DNA from: Balneolaceae bacterium
GTDB taxonomy: Bacteria; Bacteroidota; Rhodothermia; Balneolales; Balneolaceae
Direction: 5' to 3'
DNA length: 12,307 bases
NCBI GenBank assembly: GCA_007134665.1
Contig: SLKH01000220.1
Span: 1 to 12,307 of the forward strand
The notes under the pieces: model-generated
The model's input: only the letters and a program-made list of their open reading frames with translations
What the model was told of the DNA's origin: nothing
Databases searched by the model: none
Part shown: positions 1 through 7,307 of the stretch, piece by piece
Position numbering within the stretch: position 1 is the first letter of the stretch
How the letters are laid out: every line of letters begins with the position of its first letter
Made by a program: the position numbers and the translations under genes

Positions 1-53
1 CCTTGATCTCCTCTTTTCGGAGGAGAGGATTTCTTTCCTTGCAATGATCAAGG
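1..53. repeat. Nested inverted repeats at left edge
   Basis: Two inverted repeats are nested here. The outer arms, CCTTGATC (1-8) and GATCAAGG (46-53), are exact complements. The inner arms, TCTCCTC (7-13) and GAGGAGA (20-26), flank a 6-nt TTTTCG loop. The outer arm begins at base 1, so the repeat may continue to the left. The inner stem is GC-rich enough to fold in RNA. It could be the terminator or 3' structure of an unseen upstream gene, or a leader structure for the gene at 162. The sequence alone does not decide this. Confidence 0.45.
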
Positions 54-116
54 ATTCTATATCGAACTCAGGGTAAAATCAGTAGGTCGGCCGGAATAGA
101 TTTTGATCTCATATGA

Positions 117-141
117 AAAAACCTTATTAATAAAGGTTTTT
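117..141. repeat. AT-rich hairpin upstream of the ThuA/GSDH gene
   Basis: AAAAACCTT (117-125) and AAGGTTTTT (133-141) form a perfect 9-bp inverted repeat around a 7-nt loop, ATTAATA. On the plus strand the stem ends in a T run, as in a weak intrinsic terminator. On the minus strand it also ends in a T run, because the stem is symmetric. It sits 20 bp before the start codon at 162. It could be a terminator of an upstream gene or an operator in the promoter region. The stem has only four GC pairs at most, so terminator strength is doubtful. Confidence 0.4.
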
Positions 142-161
142 AAAAATGAATAAATCTGATA

Positions 162-3100
162 ATGAAGTCGTTAAAAATATTTACATTTTCCGGTTACGTA
201 ATAGCATTAGCGGGTATGTTATTCCTTTTTTCCTCCTGTAAGCAAGAAGATCCGCAGGTGCTGGTATTTACAAAAACATCAGGGTTTTATCACACATCTA
301 TTCCTGCTGGTGTTGAAGCAATTAAAAGGCTTGGTGCTGAAAACGGGTTTGCCGTGGATACAACCAGTAATGCAGAACTTATTGCAGAAGAGAACCTGCA
401 GAATTATGCGGCAGTGATCTTTTTAAGTACAACCGGAGATGTGCTTAACCATTACCAGGAGGCCGATTTTGAGCGCTTTATACAAGCCGGCGGTGGTTAT
501 GTCGGGATACATGCTGCTGCAGATACGGAATATCACTGGGGATGGTACGGCCGCCTGGTTGGCGGTTATTTCCTGGATCATCCGGGAATCAATGATCCGC
601 ACCCGAATGTGCAGGAGGGAATCATAGAAGTGGTGGATCATTCACATCCATCAACCGAATTTTTACCCGAACAATGGGTTCGCACAGATGAATGGTACAG
701 CTATCAGAATTTCAATGAGAATGTAAATGTATTGATGACTCTGGATGAATCCAGTTACGAAGGTGGTGTTGAAATGGGGTATCATCCGATCGCCTGGTAC
801 CACGAATATGACGGCGGACGGGCATTTTATACAGGTGGCGGACATACCAGTGAATCTTATGAAGAAGAATTATTCCTGAGACACCTGCTGGAAGGTATCA
901 AATATGCAATTGGAGATAACAGGCTCGATTTTTCACGTGCAAAAACGCACCGTGTGCCTGAAGAAAACCGCTTCACAAAAACGATGCTGGTGACCGGTGA
1001 ACTTTATGAGCCTACAGAAATGGCAATCCTTCCCAATCTGGATGTATTGATAGCACAGCGGAGGGGTGAAATTTTACTTTATAAAAATGATTCGGGTGAA
1101 CTCTCACAAGCCGGTTTTCTTGATGTTTATTTTGAGACGGATGTGCCGAATGTAAATGCAGAAGAAGGGGTTATCGGAATAACCATTGATCCGGAATTTG
1201 AAGACAATCGATTTGTTTTCATTTTTTATACTCCGGCTGACACCTCGGTAAACCGGTTATCCCGGTTTGTATTTAATGATGACCAGATTGATATGCAGTC
1301 GGAAACCATGATTCTGGAATTTCATTCAGATCGTGATATCTGCTGCCATACAGGGGGCTCACTCGCATTTGACAGTGACGGGTTATTGTATGCCTCAACA
1401 GGTGATAACGCAACTCCTTTTAACCAGCCGAATCAGCCTTATCAGCTTGATGGGTATGCTCCGCTTGATGAACGTCCCGGATTTGAACAGTATGATGCAC
1501 GGCGGACTTCCGGTAATACCAACGATCTTCGTGGTAAAATTCTTCGAATCAAGGTGAATGATGATGGCAGTTATGATATACCTGAAGGGAATCTTTTTCC
1601 TGAGGGAATGGATAAAACACGGCCGGAAATCTATGTGCTGGGTACAAGAAATCCTTACAGGATAACAATCGATCCGAAAACCAATTATCTCTATTGGGGT
1701 GATGTTGGCCCGGATGCCAGGGCAGACAGTATCGGAGTGAGAGGGTCACTGGGTTATGATGAAATCAATCAGACGAGGGAAGCCGGTAATTACGGCTGGC
1801 CATTCTTTGTTGGTGATAATTTCCCATACAATGAATACGATTATGCAACCGGTACCCCGGGCATGGTCTTTGATCCCGAACGGCCGTTAAACCGGTCGCC
1901 CCATAATACCGGCCTTGAAGAGCTACCGCCTGCTCAGCCGGCATTTATTTGGTATCCGTATACAGAATCCGAAGAGTTTCCATTGGTAGGAACGGGTGGA
2001 CGTAATGCGATGGCCGGGCCGGTCTATTACTCTGATCTTTATCCGGAAGATACTCGTCTCCCTGAATATTACGATGGTAAATTCTTCATATATGAATGGA
2101 TCCGTGACTGGATCCGGGTGGTGACTTTTGACGATAACGGTGACTTCGATAAAATGGAACCGTTTATGGATGAGACAACTTTTGCTTCCATCATCGATAT
2201 GGAATTGGGGCCAGATGGGCAACTTTATCTGCTTGAATACGGAAAAGGGTGGTTTTCACAAAATCCGGATGCCGGATTGTCCAGGATTGATTTTAACCCG
2301 GGTAACAGGGCACCGGTTGTACATAACATTCGTGCTGACCTGACATCCGGCTTACTTCCTTTACAGGTTCGCTTTGAAGTGGATGCTGATGATCCTGAAA
2401 ATGATCCGCTAACCTACCACTGGGAAATCAGTACGGGTGAAACCATTCAAACGGATGAACCTCACCTGACTCACACATTTGATGAGATTGGTGATTATGA
2501 TGTTGCTGTAGAAGTCAGGGATCCAGAACAATTGACGGACAGAAGTGAACCGTTATCTGTCTATGCAGGGAATACGGCGCCTGAAGTATTTGTCGATATC
2601 ATAGGAAACCAAACATTTTACTTTCCTGGCCATCCGGTTGAATATAATCTCAGAATCAGAAATGAGGGGCCTGATGGTTTATCAGATACAATTATACCTG
2701 AAAATCTTTTTGTTTCTGCGGATTACATTGAAGCAAGTGACGATACGGATGATAGTGAATCAACAGAAGGCCACCTGATTGTGACGGATGTGATTCTTGG
2801 CCAAAATCTTGTTGCAACATTGGGTTGTCGTGCATGCCATGGAGTTGCCAGTAGTTCTATCGGGCCGTCTTACACAGAAATGGCGGAGCGATACCAGGAT
2901 GAAGATGCGAGTGAAATGCTTGCCGACCGGATCATACAGGGAAGTGCCGGTGTTTGGGGAGCTGCAGCCATGCCGGCTCACCCCACATTATCACAGGAAG
3001 ATGCCGGAAGAATTGTAAGCTGGATTGAATCACTCATTGATGAAGATGAATCGATGGAATCACTGCCGCAAACCGGAACCCTTGAACCGACTCTTGGCGG

Positions 3101-3617
3101 TGAATGGATGCAGAATGGATTACTCGTCATCTCAGCAAGTTATACCGATGAAGGGGGTGAAAACATACGACCGCTTACAGGACACCGATCCGTCTCACTG
3201 AGAAGCAATGTGATGGGTGTTCCATCAACCCGGAATTTGGTTAATTACAACCAAATGGAGTTCGGAGGGAATCCACTGCTGATGGTCCCAGAAGAAAACG
3301 GTTCTTTTAGTATAAATGGTATCGATCTTACAGGAGTTGGGTCAATTACCATTAATGGCGGATCTCAGCAGGAACTTTCTTCGGGATATCAGTTTGAATT
3401 AAGACTCGGATCTGCAGAAGGAAACCTGATCGGAGAGGGAATCCTGGATGTATCATCCATCCAGCCGGGTGAAGGATTTATCTCGTACGTTCTTTCAATC
3501 AATATTGATCCTGTAACTGATGGCGATTTACATGATCTTTATTTTGTAAGCCGCCCGGTTAACCCGGATGATGTGTCAATGCTGGTATTGACAGCCTTTG
3601 GATTTCAATTGGAGTAA
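162..3617 (+). CDS. ThuA / PQQ-dependent sugar dehydrogenase / PKD / cytochrome c multidomain lipoprotein
   Basis: A 1151-residue exported protein, probably oxidising a sugar in or outside the periplasm and passing electrons to its own haem. An N-terminal hydrophobic segment ends in a lipobox-like FSSC with Cys26 as the lipidation site. The acidic KQED after the Cys resembles a Bacteroidota surface-export signal. Residues about 33-251 are a ThuA (trehalose-utilisation, glutamine-amidotransferase-like) domain, with the FTKTSGFYHTSIP and GGGYVGIHAAADTEY blocks. Residues about 270-712 form a soluble glucose-dehydrogenase (GSDH) propeller; His396 in CHTGGSLAF and Arg496 in GTRNPYR match the catalytic and PQQ-contacting positions of that family. 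A PKD domain starts near 715 and an Ig-like linker follows. A class I cytochrome c domain has CRACH at 889-893 and likely ligand Met937. The last 170 residues resemble a sugar-binding beta-sandwich. This domain order is known in Bacteroidota. The substrate is unknown. No Shine-Dalgarno sequence is seen. The gene converges on dctP, with 27 bp between the stops. Confidence 0.92.
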   Translation: MKSLKIFTFSGYVIALAGMLFLFSSCKQEDPQVLVFTKTSGFYHTSIPAGVEAIKRLGAENGFAVDTTSNAELIAEENLQNYAAVIFLSTTGDVLNHYQEADFERFIQAGGGYVGIHAAADTEYHWGWYGRLVGGYFLDHPGINDPHPNVQEGIIEVVDHSHPSTEFLPEQWVRTDEWYSYQNFNENVNVLMTLDESSYEGGVEMGYHPIAWYHEYDGGRAFYTGGGHTSESYEEELFLRHLLEGIKYAIGDNRLDFSRAKTHRVPEENRFTKTMLVTGELYEPTEMAILPNLDVLIAQRRGEILLYKNDSGELSQAGFLDVYFETDVPNVNAEEGVIGITIDPEFEDNRFVFIFYTPADTSVNRLSRFVFNDDQIDMQSETMILEFHSDRDICCHTGGSLAFDSDGLLYASTGDNATPFNQPNQPYQLDGYAPLDERPGFEQYDARRTSGNTNDLRGKILRIKVNDDGSYDIPEGNLFPEGMDKTRPEIYVLGTRNPYRITIDPKTNYLYWGDVGPDARADSIGVRGSLGYDEINQTREAGNYGWPFFVGDNFPYNEYDYATGTPGMVFDPERPLNRSPHNTGLEELPPAQPAFIWYPYTESEEFPLVGTGGRNAMAGPVYYSDLYPEDTRLPEYYDGKFFIYEWIRDWIRVVTFDDNGDFDKMEPFMDETTFASIIDMELGPDGQLYLLEYGKGWFSQNPDAGLSRIDFNPGNRAPVVHNIRADLTSGLLPLQVRFEVDADDPENDPLTYHWEISTGETIQTDEPHLTHTFDEIGDYDVAVEVRDPEQLTDRSEPLSVYAGNTAPEVFVDIIGNQTFYFPGHPVEYNLRIRNEGPDGLSDTIIPENLFVSADYIEASDDTDDSESTEGHLIVTDVILGQNLVATLGCRACHGVASSSIGPSYTEMAERYQDEDASEMLADRIIQGSAGVWGAAAMPAHPTLSQEDAGRIVSWIESLIDEDESMESLPQTGTLEPTLGGEWMQNGLLVISASYTDEGGENIRPLTGHRSVSLRSNVMGVPSTRNLVNYNQMEFGGNPLLMVPEENGSFSINGIDLTGVGSITINGGSQQELSSGYQFELRLGSAEGNLIGEGILDVSSIQPGEGFISYVLSINIDPVTDGDLHDLYFVSRPVNPDDVSMLVLTAFGFQLE

Positions 3618-3644
3618 AATGTCACCGTACCTGTTAACCTACGA

Positions 3645-4634
3645 TTATTCTACCTGTTGAATTCGTTCAACCCAGCGGTATAAATCCGGGTTATTATCAC
3701 GAAACCTTTCATATAGCGGGCGGGATTGTTCCCTGAAAGGTTCAATATCCGGTATGATGATTTCTACACCGGCTTCCTGTACTACTCTGTATGATTCTTC
3801 CACGGATTCCTGCCAGAGAATGCGCTGCAAGTCAACTGAATCATCCACAGCACGCTGAAGCCAATCCTTTTCCTGCTCAGTCAGGTTATTCCATACATGG
3901 GATCCCAGTACAAGGACGTCAGGGATCGTTGTGTGCTCGTTAAGGATATAGTAATTACAAACTTCATAGTGGCGGGAAGTATAAAAACTTGGAGGGTTGT
4001 TTTCCGCTGCATCTACGATCCCGCCCTGGAAGGCTGTATAGAGTTCACCATAAGCAAGCGGTGTCGGGGATGCATCATACGTTCTGATGAGCATGGTAGC
4101 CATAGTACTGGGCATTACCCTGATTTTCAGGCCCAATAAATCATCCGGAGTATATATTGGCCGGTCAACCGAATAAAAACTCCGGCTTCCGGCATCATAA
4201 TACGCAATTCCTTTTAGCCTGTATTTTGTACCTGTTTCCAATAATTCTTCACCAACTTCTCCCCATAATACATTGGCCATATGTTCTTCATCGCGGAACA
4301 GGTATGGCAGGCTGAATACTCGCATATCAGGAACTATATTTTCAAGTGAGCCGGCTGAGACCTTTGTCATTCCGACCGTACCTATCTGAACAAGCTCAAG
4401 CAGTTCCCTTTCTCCGCCGAGTTGCCCGGTCGGATAAATTTCAATATTTAACCTGCCGCCTGAATACTCTTCAACAAACTCTGCCATATGTTCCATTGCG
4501 ACAGACACCGGATGTGTCAAATGCATAGCGTGAGCCAGTATGATTGTTTTTGTTTCCTGCTCACCATTTCTGTCACAACCGTAAAACAGAAATAAAACTG
4601 GTACACAAATCAGGGTTAATTTTAGTTTTTTCAT
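3645..4634 (-). CDS. dctP: TRAP transporter solute-binding lipoprotein, DctP family
   Basis: A 329-residue extracytoplasmic binding protein of tripartite ATP-independent periplasmic transporters. It captures an organic acid and hands it to a DctQ/DctM membrane pair driven by an ion gradient. The signal sequence ends in FYGC with lipidated Cys20. Mature-domain hallmarks are the N-terminal IILAHAMHLTHPVS strand, YPTGQLGGERELLE (67-80) and GLKIRVM with the family's carboxylate-binding arginine at 172. The hinge segment AFQGGIVDAAENNPPSFY spans 201-218. Length is normal for DctP. The gene starts 21 bp after uxaC ends on the same strand, which points to one operon and to a uronate (glucuronate or galacturonate) as ligand; the ligand is inference from context. 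No dctQ or dctM lies downstream, where the convergent large gene ends only 27 bp away. The membrane partners must be elsewhere, or lost. Confidence 0.92.
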   Translation of the reverse strand: MKKLKLTLICVPVLFLFYGCDRNGEQETKTIILAHAMHLTHPVSVAMEHMAEFVEEYSGGRLNIEIYPTGQLGGERELLELVQIGTVGMTKVSAGSLENIVPDMRVFSLPYLFRDEEHMANVLWGEVGEELLETGTKYRLKGIAYYDAGSRSFYSVDRPIYTPDDLLGLKIRVMPSTMATMLIRTYDASPTPLAYGELYTAFQGGIVDAAENNPPSFYTSRHYEVCNYYILNEHTTIPDVLVLGSHVWNNLTEQEKDWLQRAVDDSVDLQRILWQESVEESYRVVQEAGVEIIIPDIEPFREQSRPLYERFRDNNPDLYRWVERIQQVE

Positions 4635-4655
4635 CTATTGGTATGGATTTAAGTT

Positions 4656-6059
4656 TTATTCGAAATCAAAATATTCCCTGGCATTGTGGTAACAGATATC
4701 TTTGACGATCTTTCCAAACCAGTCAATGTCGCCTGGTAGTTCGCCGTTTTCGATGTCATTTCCAATCAGGTTGCATAAAATTCTTCTGAAATATTCATGT
4801 CGTGGATAGGATAGAAAGCTTCTTGAATCTGTCAGCATACCTACAAAACAGCTTAATAAGCCCATATTTGAAAGGATATTCATTTGATCTTCCATACCGT
4901 CTTTTTGGTCCAGAAACCACCAGGCAGTTCCGAATTGAACTTTCCCTTTTACCGAACCATCATTGAAATTCCCTGCCATGGTTGCCACTAAAGCGTTATC
5001 TGATGGATTCAGATTGTATAAAATCGTTTTTGGCAGCTGATTCGTTTTATCGAGTTCATTCAGGAAATTTGCCAGGTTAACACCCTGAGAATAATCACCT
5101 ATAGAGTCAAAACCGGCAGCTTCTCCAAACTGATGAAACATGCGGGAGTTGGGGTTACGCATCGCGCCCAGATGAAACTGCTGAACCCAACCGTATCTGT
5201 CGTAAAGTTTCCCCAGTTGGATCAATAATTCAAATTGTAACCGCTCTGCTTCTTCATTAGTCAGAGTTCTACCATTTCTTATTAATTTAAAAGTTGTTTC
5301 AGGATTAATATTACCGTTTCCGATACTGGTCATTCTCTTCAAGCCATGATCCGATAAGCGGCATCCAAGATGATGAAAAAAATCAATTCTTTTCTCAAGA
5401 GCATTAAGAAGGCTGTCAAGAGAATTGATTTTGTTATCCGTTACCTCTTCCAGCTTATCGATATAACTGTTATAGGATTCCGGGTGGTCAAATGAATAAA
5501 CACTGTCGGGCCGGAAAGTCGGCAGAACTTTTATACCGAATTCCTGATTTTTAATTCGCTCATGGTCTGACAATGAATCAACAGGGTCGTCCGTGGTGCA
5601 TACCACTCTGACATCCATTCTCTGTAGCAGTTGTTTTGCAGTAAAATCAGGCTGTTTCAGGTATTCATTGCATTCCGAGTAGATTTCATCAGACGTTTCC
5701 GGCCTCAGGAGTTTTATAATGCCAAAATAATTTTTCAATTCCATGTGAGACCAGTGATACAGCGGGTTTCGAACCGTGTATGGAATTGCATATGACCACT
5801 TGTCAAACTTTTCCCTGTCGCTGCTTTCACCGGTGATGAATCTTTCATCTATACCAAGGGTTCGCATAGCCCGCCATTTATAATGATCCCCTTTTAACCA
5901 AATGTCAGTGATGTTTTGAAACTGTTTATCCTCTGCTATTTCGGAAGGTGGAAGATGAGAGTGATAATCGATGATCGGCATTTTTTCAGCATGATCAAAA
6001 AAAAGCCTTTTAGCAGTATCGGAATGAAGCAGGAAGTCTTCGGAAAGGAAACTTTTCAT
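4656..6059 (-). CDS. uxaC: Glucuronate (uronate) isomerase
   Basis: A 467-residue cytosolic isomerase converting D-glucuronate to D-fructuronate and D-galacturonate to D-tagaturonate, the first step of hexuronate catabolism. It belongs to the amidohydrolase-like uronate isomerase family, and its length matches the E. coli enzyme (about 470). The N-terminal IIDYHSHLPP block supplies the metal-site histidines H33 and H35. WRAMRTLGI and YAIPYTVRNPLYHWSHMEL follow as typical early blocks. GTAWWFLD and MLTDSRSF, the latter with the conserved Asp411 and Arg413, mark the C-terminal part of the barrel. The start at 6059 places the DYHSH motif at its usual distance from the N-terminus. No Shine-Dalgarno sequence is visible. 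It is the first gene of a probable two-gene operon with dctP. A LacI-type operator lies about 30 bp upstream, so uronate-responsive repression is likely. Other pathway genes (uxuA, uxuB, kdgK, kdgA) are not in this window. Confidence 0.96.
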   Translation of the reverse strand: MKSFLSEDFLLHSDTAKRLFFDHAEKMPIIDYHSHLPPSEIAEDKQFQNITDIWLKGDHYKWRAMRTLGIDERFITGESSDREKFDKWSYAIPYTVRNPLYHWSHMELKNYFGIIKLLRPETSDEIYSECNEYLKQPDFTAKQLLQRMDVRVVCTTDDPVDSLSDHERIKNQEFGIKVLPTFRPDSVYSFDHPESYNSYIDKLEEVTDNKINSLDSLLNALEKRIDFFHHLGCRLSDHGLKRMTSIGNGNINPETTFKLIRNGRTLTNEEAERLQFELLIQLGKLYDRYGWVQQFHLGAMRNPNSRMFHQFGEAAGFDSIGDYSQGVNLANFLNELDKTNQLPKTILYNLNPSDNALVATMAGNFNDGSVKGKVQFGTAWWFLDQKDGMEDQMNILSNMGLLSCFVGMLTDSRSFLSYPRHEYFRRILCNLIGNDIENGELPGDIDWFGKIVKDICYHNAREYFDFE

Positions 6060-6083
6060 CAGGATGTAATCTCATTATAGAAG

Positions 6084-6103
6084 TTGTACAAACGTTTGCA
6101 TAA
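6084..6103 (-). promoter_or_regulatory. LacI/GalR-type operator upstream of uxaC
   Basis: CAAACGTTTG at 6089-6098 is a perfect 10-bp palindrome centred on CG, flanked by partly symmetric bases. This is the form of operators bound by LacI/GalR-family repressors, which also regulate hexuronate genes in many bacteria. Its centre is about 34 bp upstream of the uxaC start codon, a position where a bound protein would block transcription. No regulator gene is present in the window. The operator call rests on motif form and position only. Confidence 0.55.
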
Positions 6104-6208
6104 TTAATCAAACCCACTCGTCTTTTACAAATTAAATGAGAAATAATTAGTCGATAGCAGCCATTAATTTTGCTAAAAAGAATCAGCGAAATTTCAGGGA
6201 AGGAGTAA

Positions 6209-6236
6209 ATTCAGGACATAAGGCTAATTCCTGAAT
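6209..6236 (-). terminator. Possible terminator of the quinone oxidoreductase transcript
   Basis: ATTCAGGA (6209-6216) and TCCTGAAT (6229-6236) are exact 8-bp complements with a 12-nt loop. In the minus-strand RNA the hairpin lies about 50 nt after the oxidoreductase stop codon and is followed by TTTACT, a poor U tract. It may be a weak intrinsic terminator or an mRNA 3'-end stabilising hairpin. Confidence 0.35.
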
Positions 6237-6260
6237 CAGGTTAAATCACCTATAATTACC

Positions 6261-6274
6261 AAGTTTGTAAACTT
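6261..6274. repeat. 14-bp palindrome AAGTTTGTAAACTT
   Basis: AAGTTT and AAACTT arms flank a 2-bp GT centre. The loop is too short for a good RNA hairpin, so a DNA-binding site is the more natural reading. It lies 12 bp downstream of the oxidoreductase stop codon and about 200 bp upstream of uxaC. AT-rich chance symmetry is possible. Confidence 0.25.
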
Positions 6275-6286
6275 TAAACGGTATGA

Positions 6287-7273
6287 TTACATCCCGGTGA
6301 GAATAACCTTGCCAATATTCCGGTTTTTTTCCATCATTTTATGAGCCTGCTCGGCATGATTCCAGTCGAATATTTCATGGATTACCGGTTGTATATCCCG
6401 GTTTTCAACCAATTCCATGGCATAAGAATGGAAATCACTCGTCAGGTTCATTTTGTATTCATCTGTCCGGTTCCGCAGCGTTGAGCCCTGGATGGTTAAC
6501 CTTTTCCGAAGTACGGGAACAAGATTGAGCTGCTTAACTTTTGCGCCGCCCAGCATGGCGAGGTAGATAAGCCGGCCATCCATTGCAATAACATTTATAT
6601 TCTGCTCCCAATAGGGTGCCCCAACAAAATCGAGTACGAGGTCAATACTGTTTTCTCCAAGTTGAGAAATGATCTCTTCACTAAAATCAGTTTTTTTGTA
6701 ATTGATAGCGATATCTGCACCGAGTTCGAGGCAAGCTTTCAATTTTTTCTTTTTACTTGCAGTGGTTATGACAGTACAATTAAAAAGTTTCTTTGCAAGC
6801 TGAATGGCTGCCGTGCCTACCCCGCTGGCACCGGCATGAATCAGAACATTTTCATTTCTTTTTATTTTACCAAGAAGCTTGAGTGCCTGAAAAGCCGTTA
6901 AAAAAACTTCGGGAATTGCAGCGGCTTCTTCAAAGCTGAATCCTTCAGGTATGTGCATGGCCATCCTTTCATGGATGGTCGCATATTCGGCATATCCGCC
7001 TCCCGGGAGCAATCCGAAAACCTGGTCACCTTTTTCATAACGTGTAACCTCATGGCCAGTTTCTTCAACGATACCGGCCATCTCAAGTCCCAGAATCGGC
7101 GAGGATCCTTTTGGTGGTGGATAATTTCCGGACTTTTGTAAGAGATCTGCCCTGTTTAAAGCTGTTGCCTTAATTTTTACAAGCAGCTCATAATCACCGG
7201 GTGAAGGTGTGGGAGCGGTTCCTAAAATCATTTCAGGTTTGCTGCCGGTATCATTGACTAATAAAGCTTTCAT
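6287..7273 (-). CDS. NAD(P)H:quinone oxidoreductase, PIG3-type zinc-independent MDR
   Basis: A 328-residue cytosolic medium-chain dehydrogenase/reductase of the quinone oxidoreductase PIG3 subfamily, reducing quinones or enone-type carbonyls with NADPH. The subfamily signature NRADLLQKSGNYPPPKGSS is at 40-58, followed by LGLEMAGIVEETG. The nucleotide-binding motif HAGASGVGTAAIQLAKKL spans 146-163. The zinc ligands of alcohol dehydrogenases are absent, as expected for quinone-reductase members. Length is typical (320-330). It lies 34 bp downstream of the flippase gene on the same strand, so it may be co-transcribed with it. A small hairpin occupies that gap. A role in glycan synthesis is not evident, and the physiological substrate is unknown. 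Stress or detoxification chemistry is the usual guess for this family. Confidence 0.93.
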   Translation of the reverse strand: MKALLVNDTGSKPEMILGTAPTPSPGDYELLVKIKATALNRADLLQKSGNYPPPKGSSPILGLEMAGIVEETGHEVTRYEKGDQVFGLLPGGGYAEYATIHERMAMHIPEGFSFEEAAAIPEVFLTAFQALKLLGKIKRNENVLIHAGASGVGTAAIQLAKKLFNCTVITTASKKKKLKACLELGADIAINYKKTDFSEEIISQLGENSIDLVLDFVGAPYWEQNINVIAMDGRLIYLAMLGGAKVKQLNLVPVLRKRLTIQGSTLRNRTDEYKMNLTSDFHSYAMELVENRDIQPVIHEIFDWNHAEQAHKMMEKNRNIGKVILTGM

Positions 7274-7281
7274 TTAAGACT

Positions 7282-7299
7282 ATCATAAAAGGTTATGAT
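7282..7299 (-). repeat. Short hairpin between flippase and oxidoreductase genes
   Basis: ATCATAA (7282-7288) and TTATGAT (7293-7299) form a perfect 7-bp inverted repeat with a 4-nt loop. It almost fills the 34-bp gap: it begins 8 nt after the flippase stop codon and ends 8 nt before the oxidoreductase start. In mRNA it would lie over the ribosome-landing region of the oxidoreductase gene. The stem is AU-rich with one GC pair and no U tract, so it is not a convincing terminator. Confidence 0.4.
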
Positions 7300-7307
7300 T
7301 CATTCTT

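Larger units (their letters stand above)
6060..6286. other. 227-bp intergenic region between qor-like gene and uxaC
   Basis: No coding signal is seen here. The stretch is AT-rich and lies downstream of the quinone oxidoreductase gene and upstream of uxaC, both on the minus strand. It should therefore contain the 3' end of the first transcript and the promoter and operator of the uxaC-dctP unit. The three inverted repeats in it are listed separately. Confidence 0.7.

Noticed and set aside
423..3018. Several open frames of 60-99 codons overlapping the large lipoprotein gene on both strands
   Set aside because: They lie wholly inside a well-supported gene, have no recognisable domains and look like shadows of its reading frame.
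3618..3644. Bidirectional terminator between the convergent large lipoprotein and dctP genes
   Set aside because: The 27 bp contain no stem of useful length and no T run on either strand.
6074..6079. TATAAT on the minus strand as the uxaC -10 box
   Set aside because: It lies only 14 bp from the start codon, which would leave an almost leaderless message, and no good -35 partner is found at the right distance.
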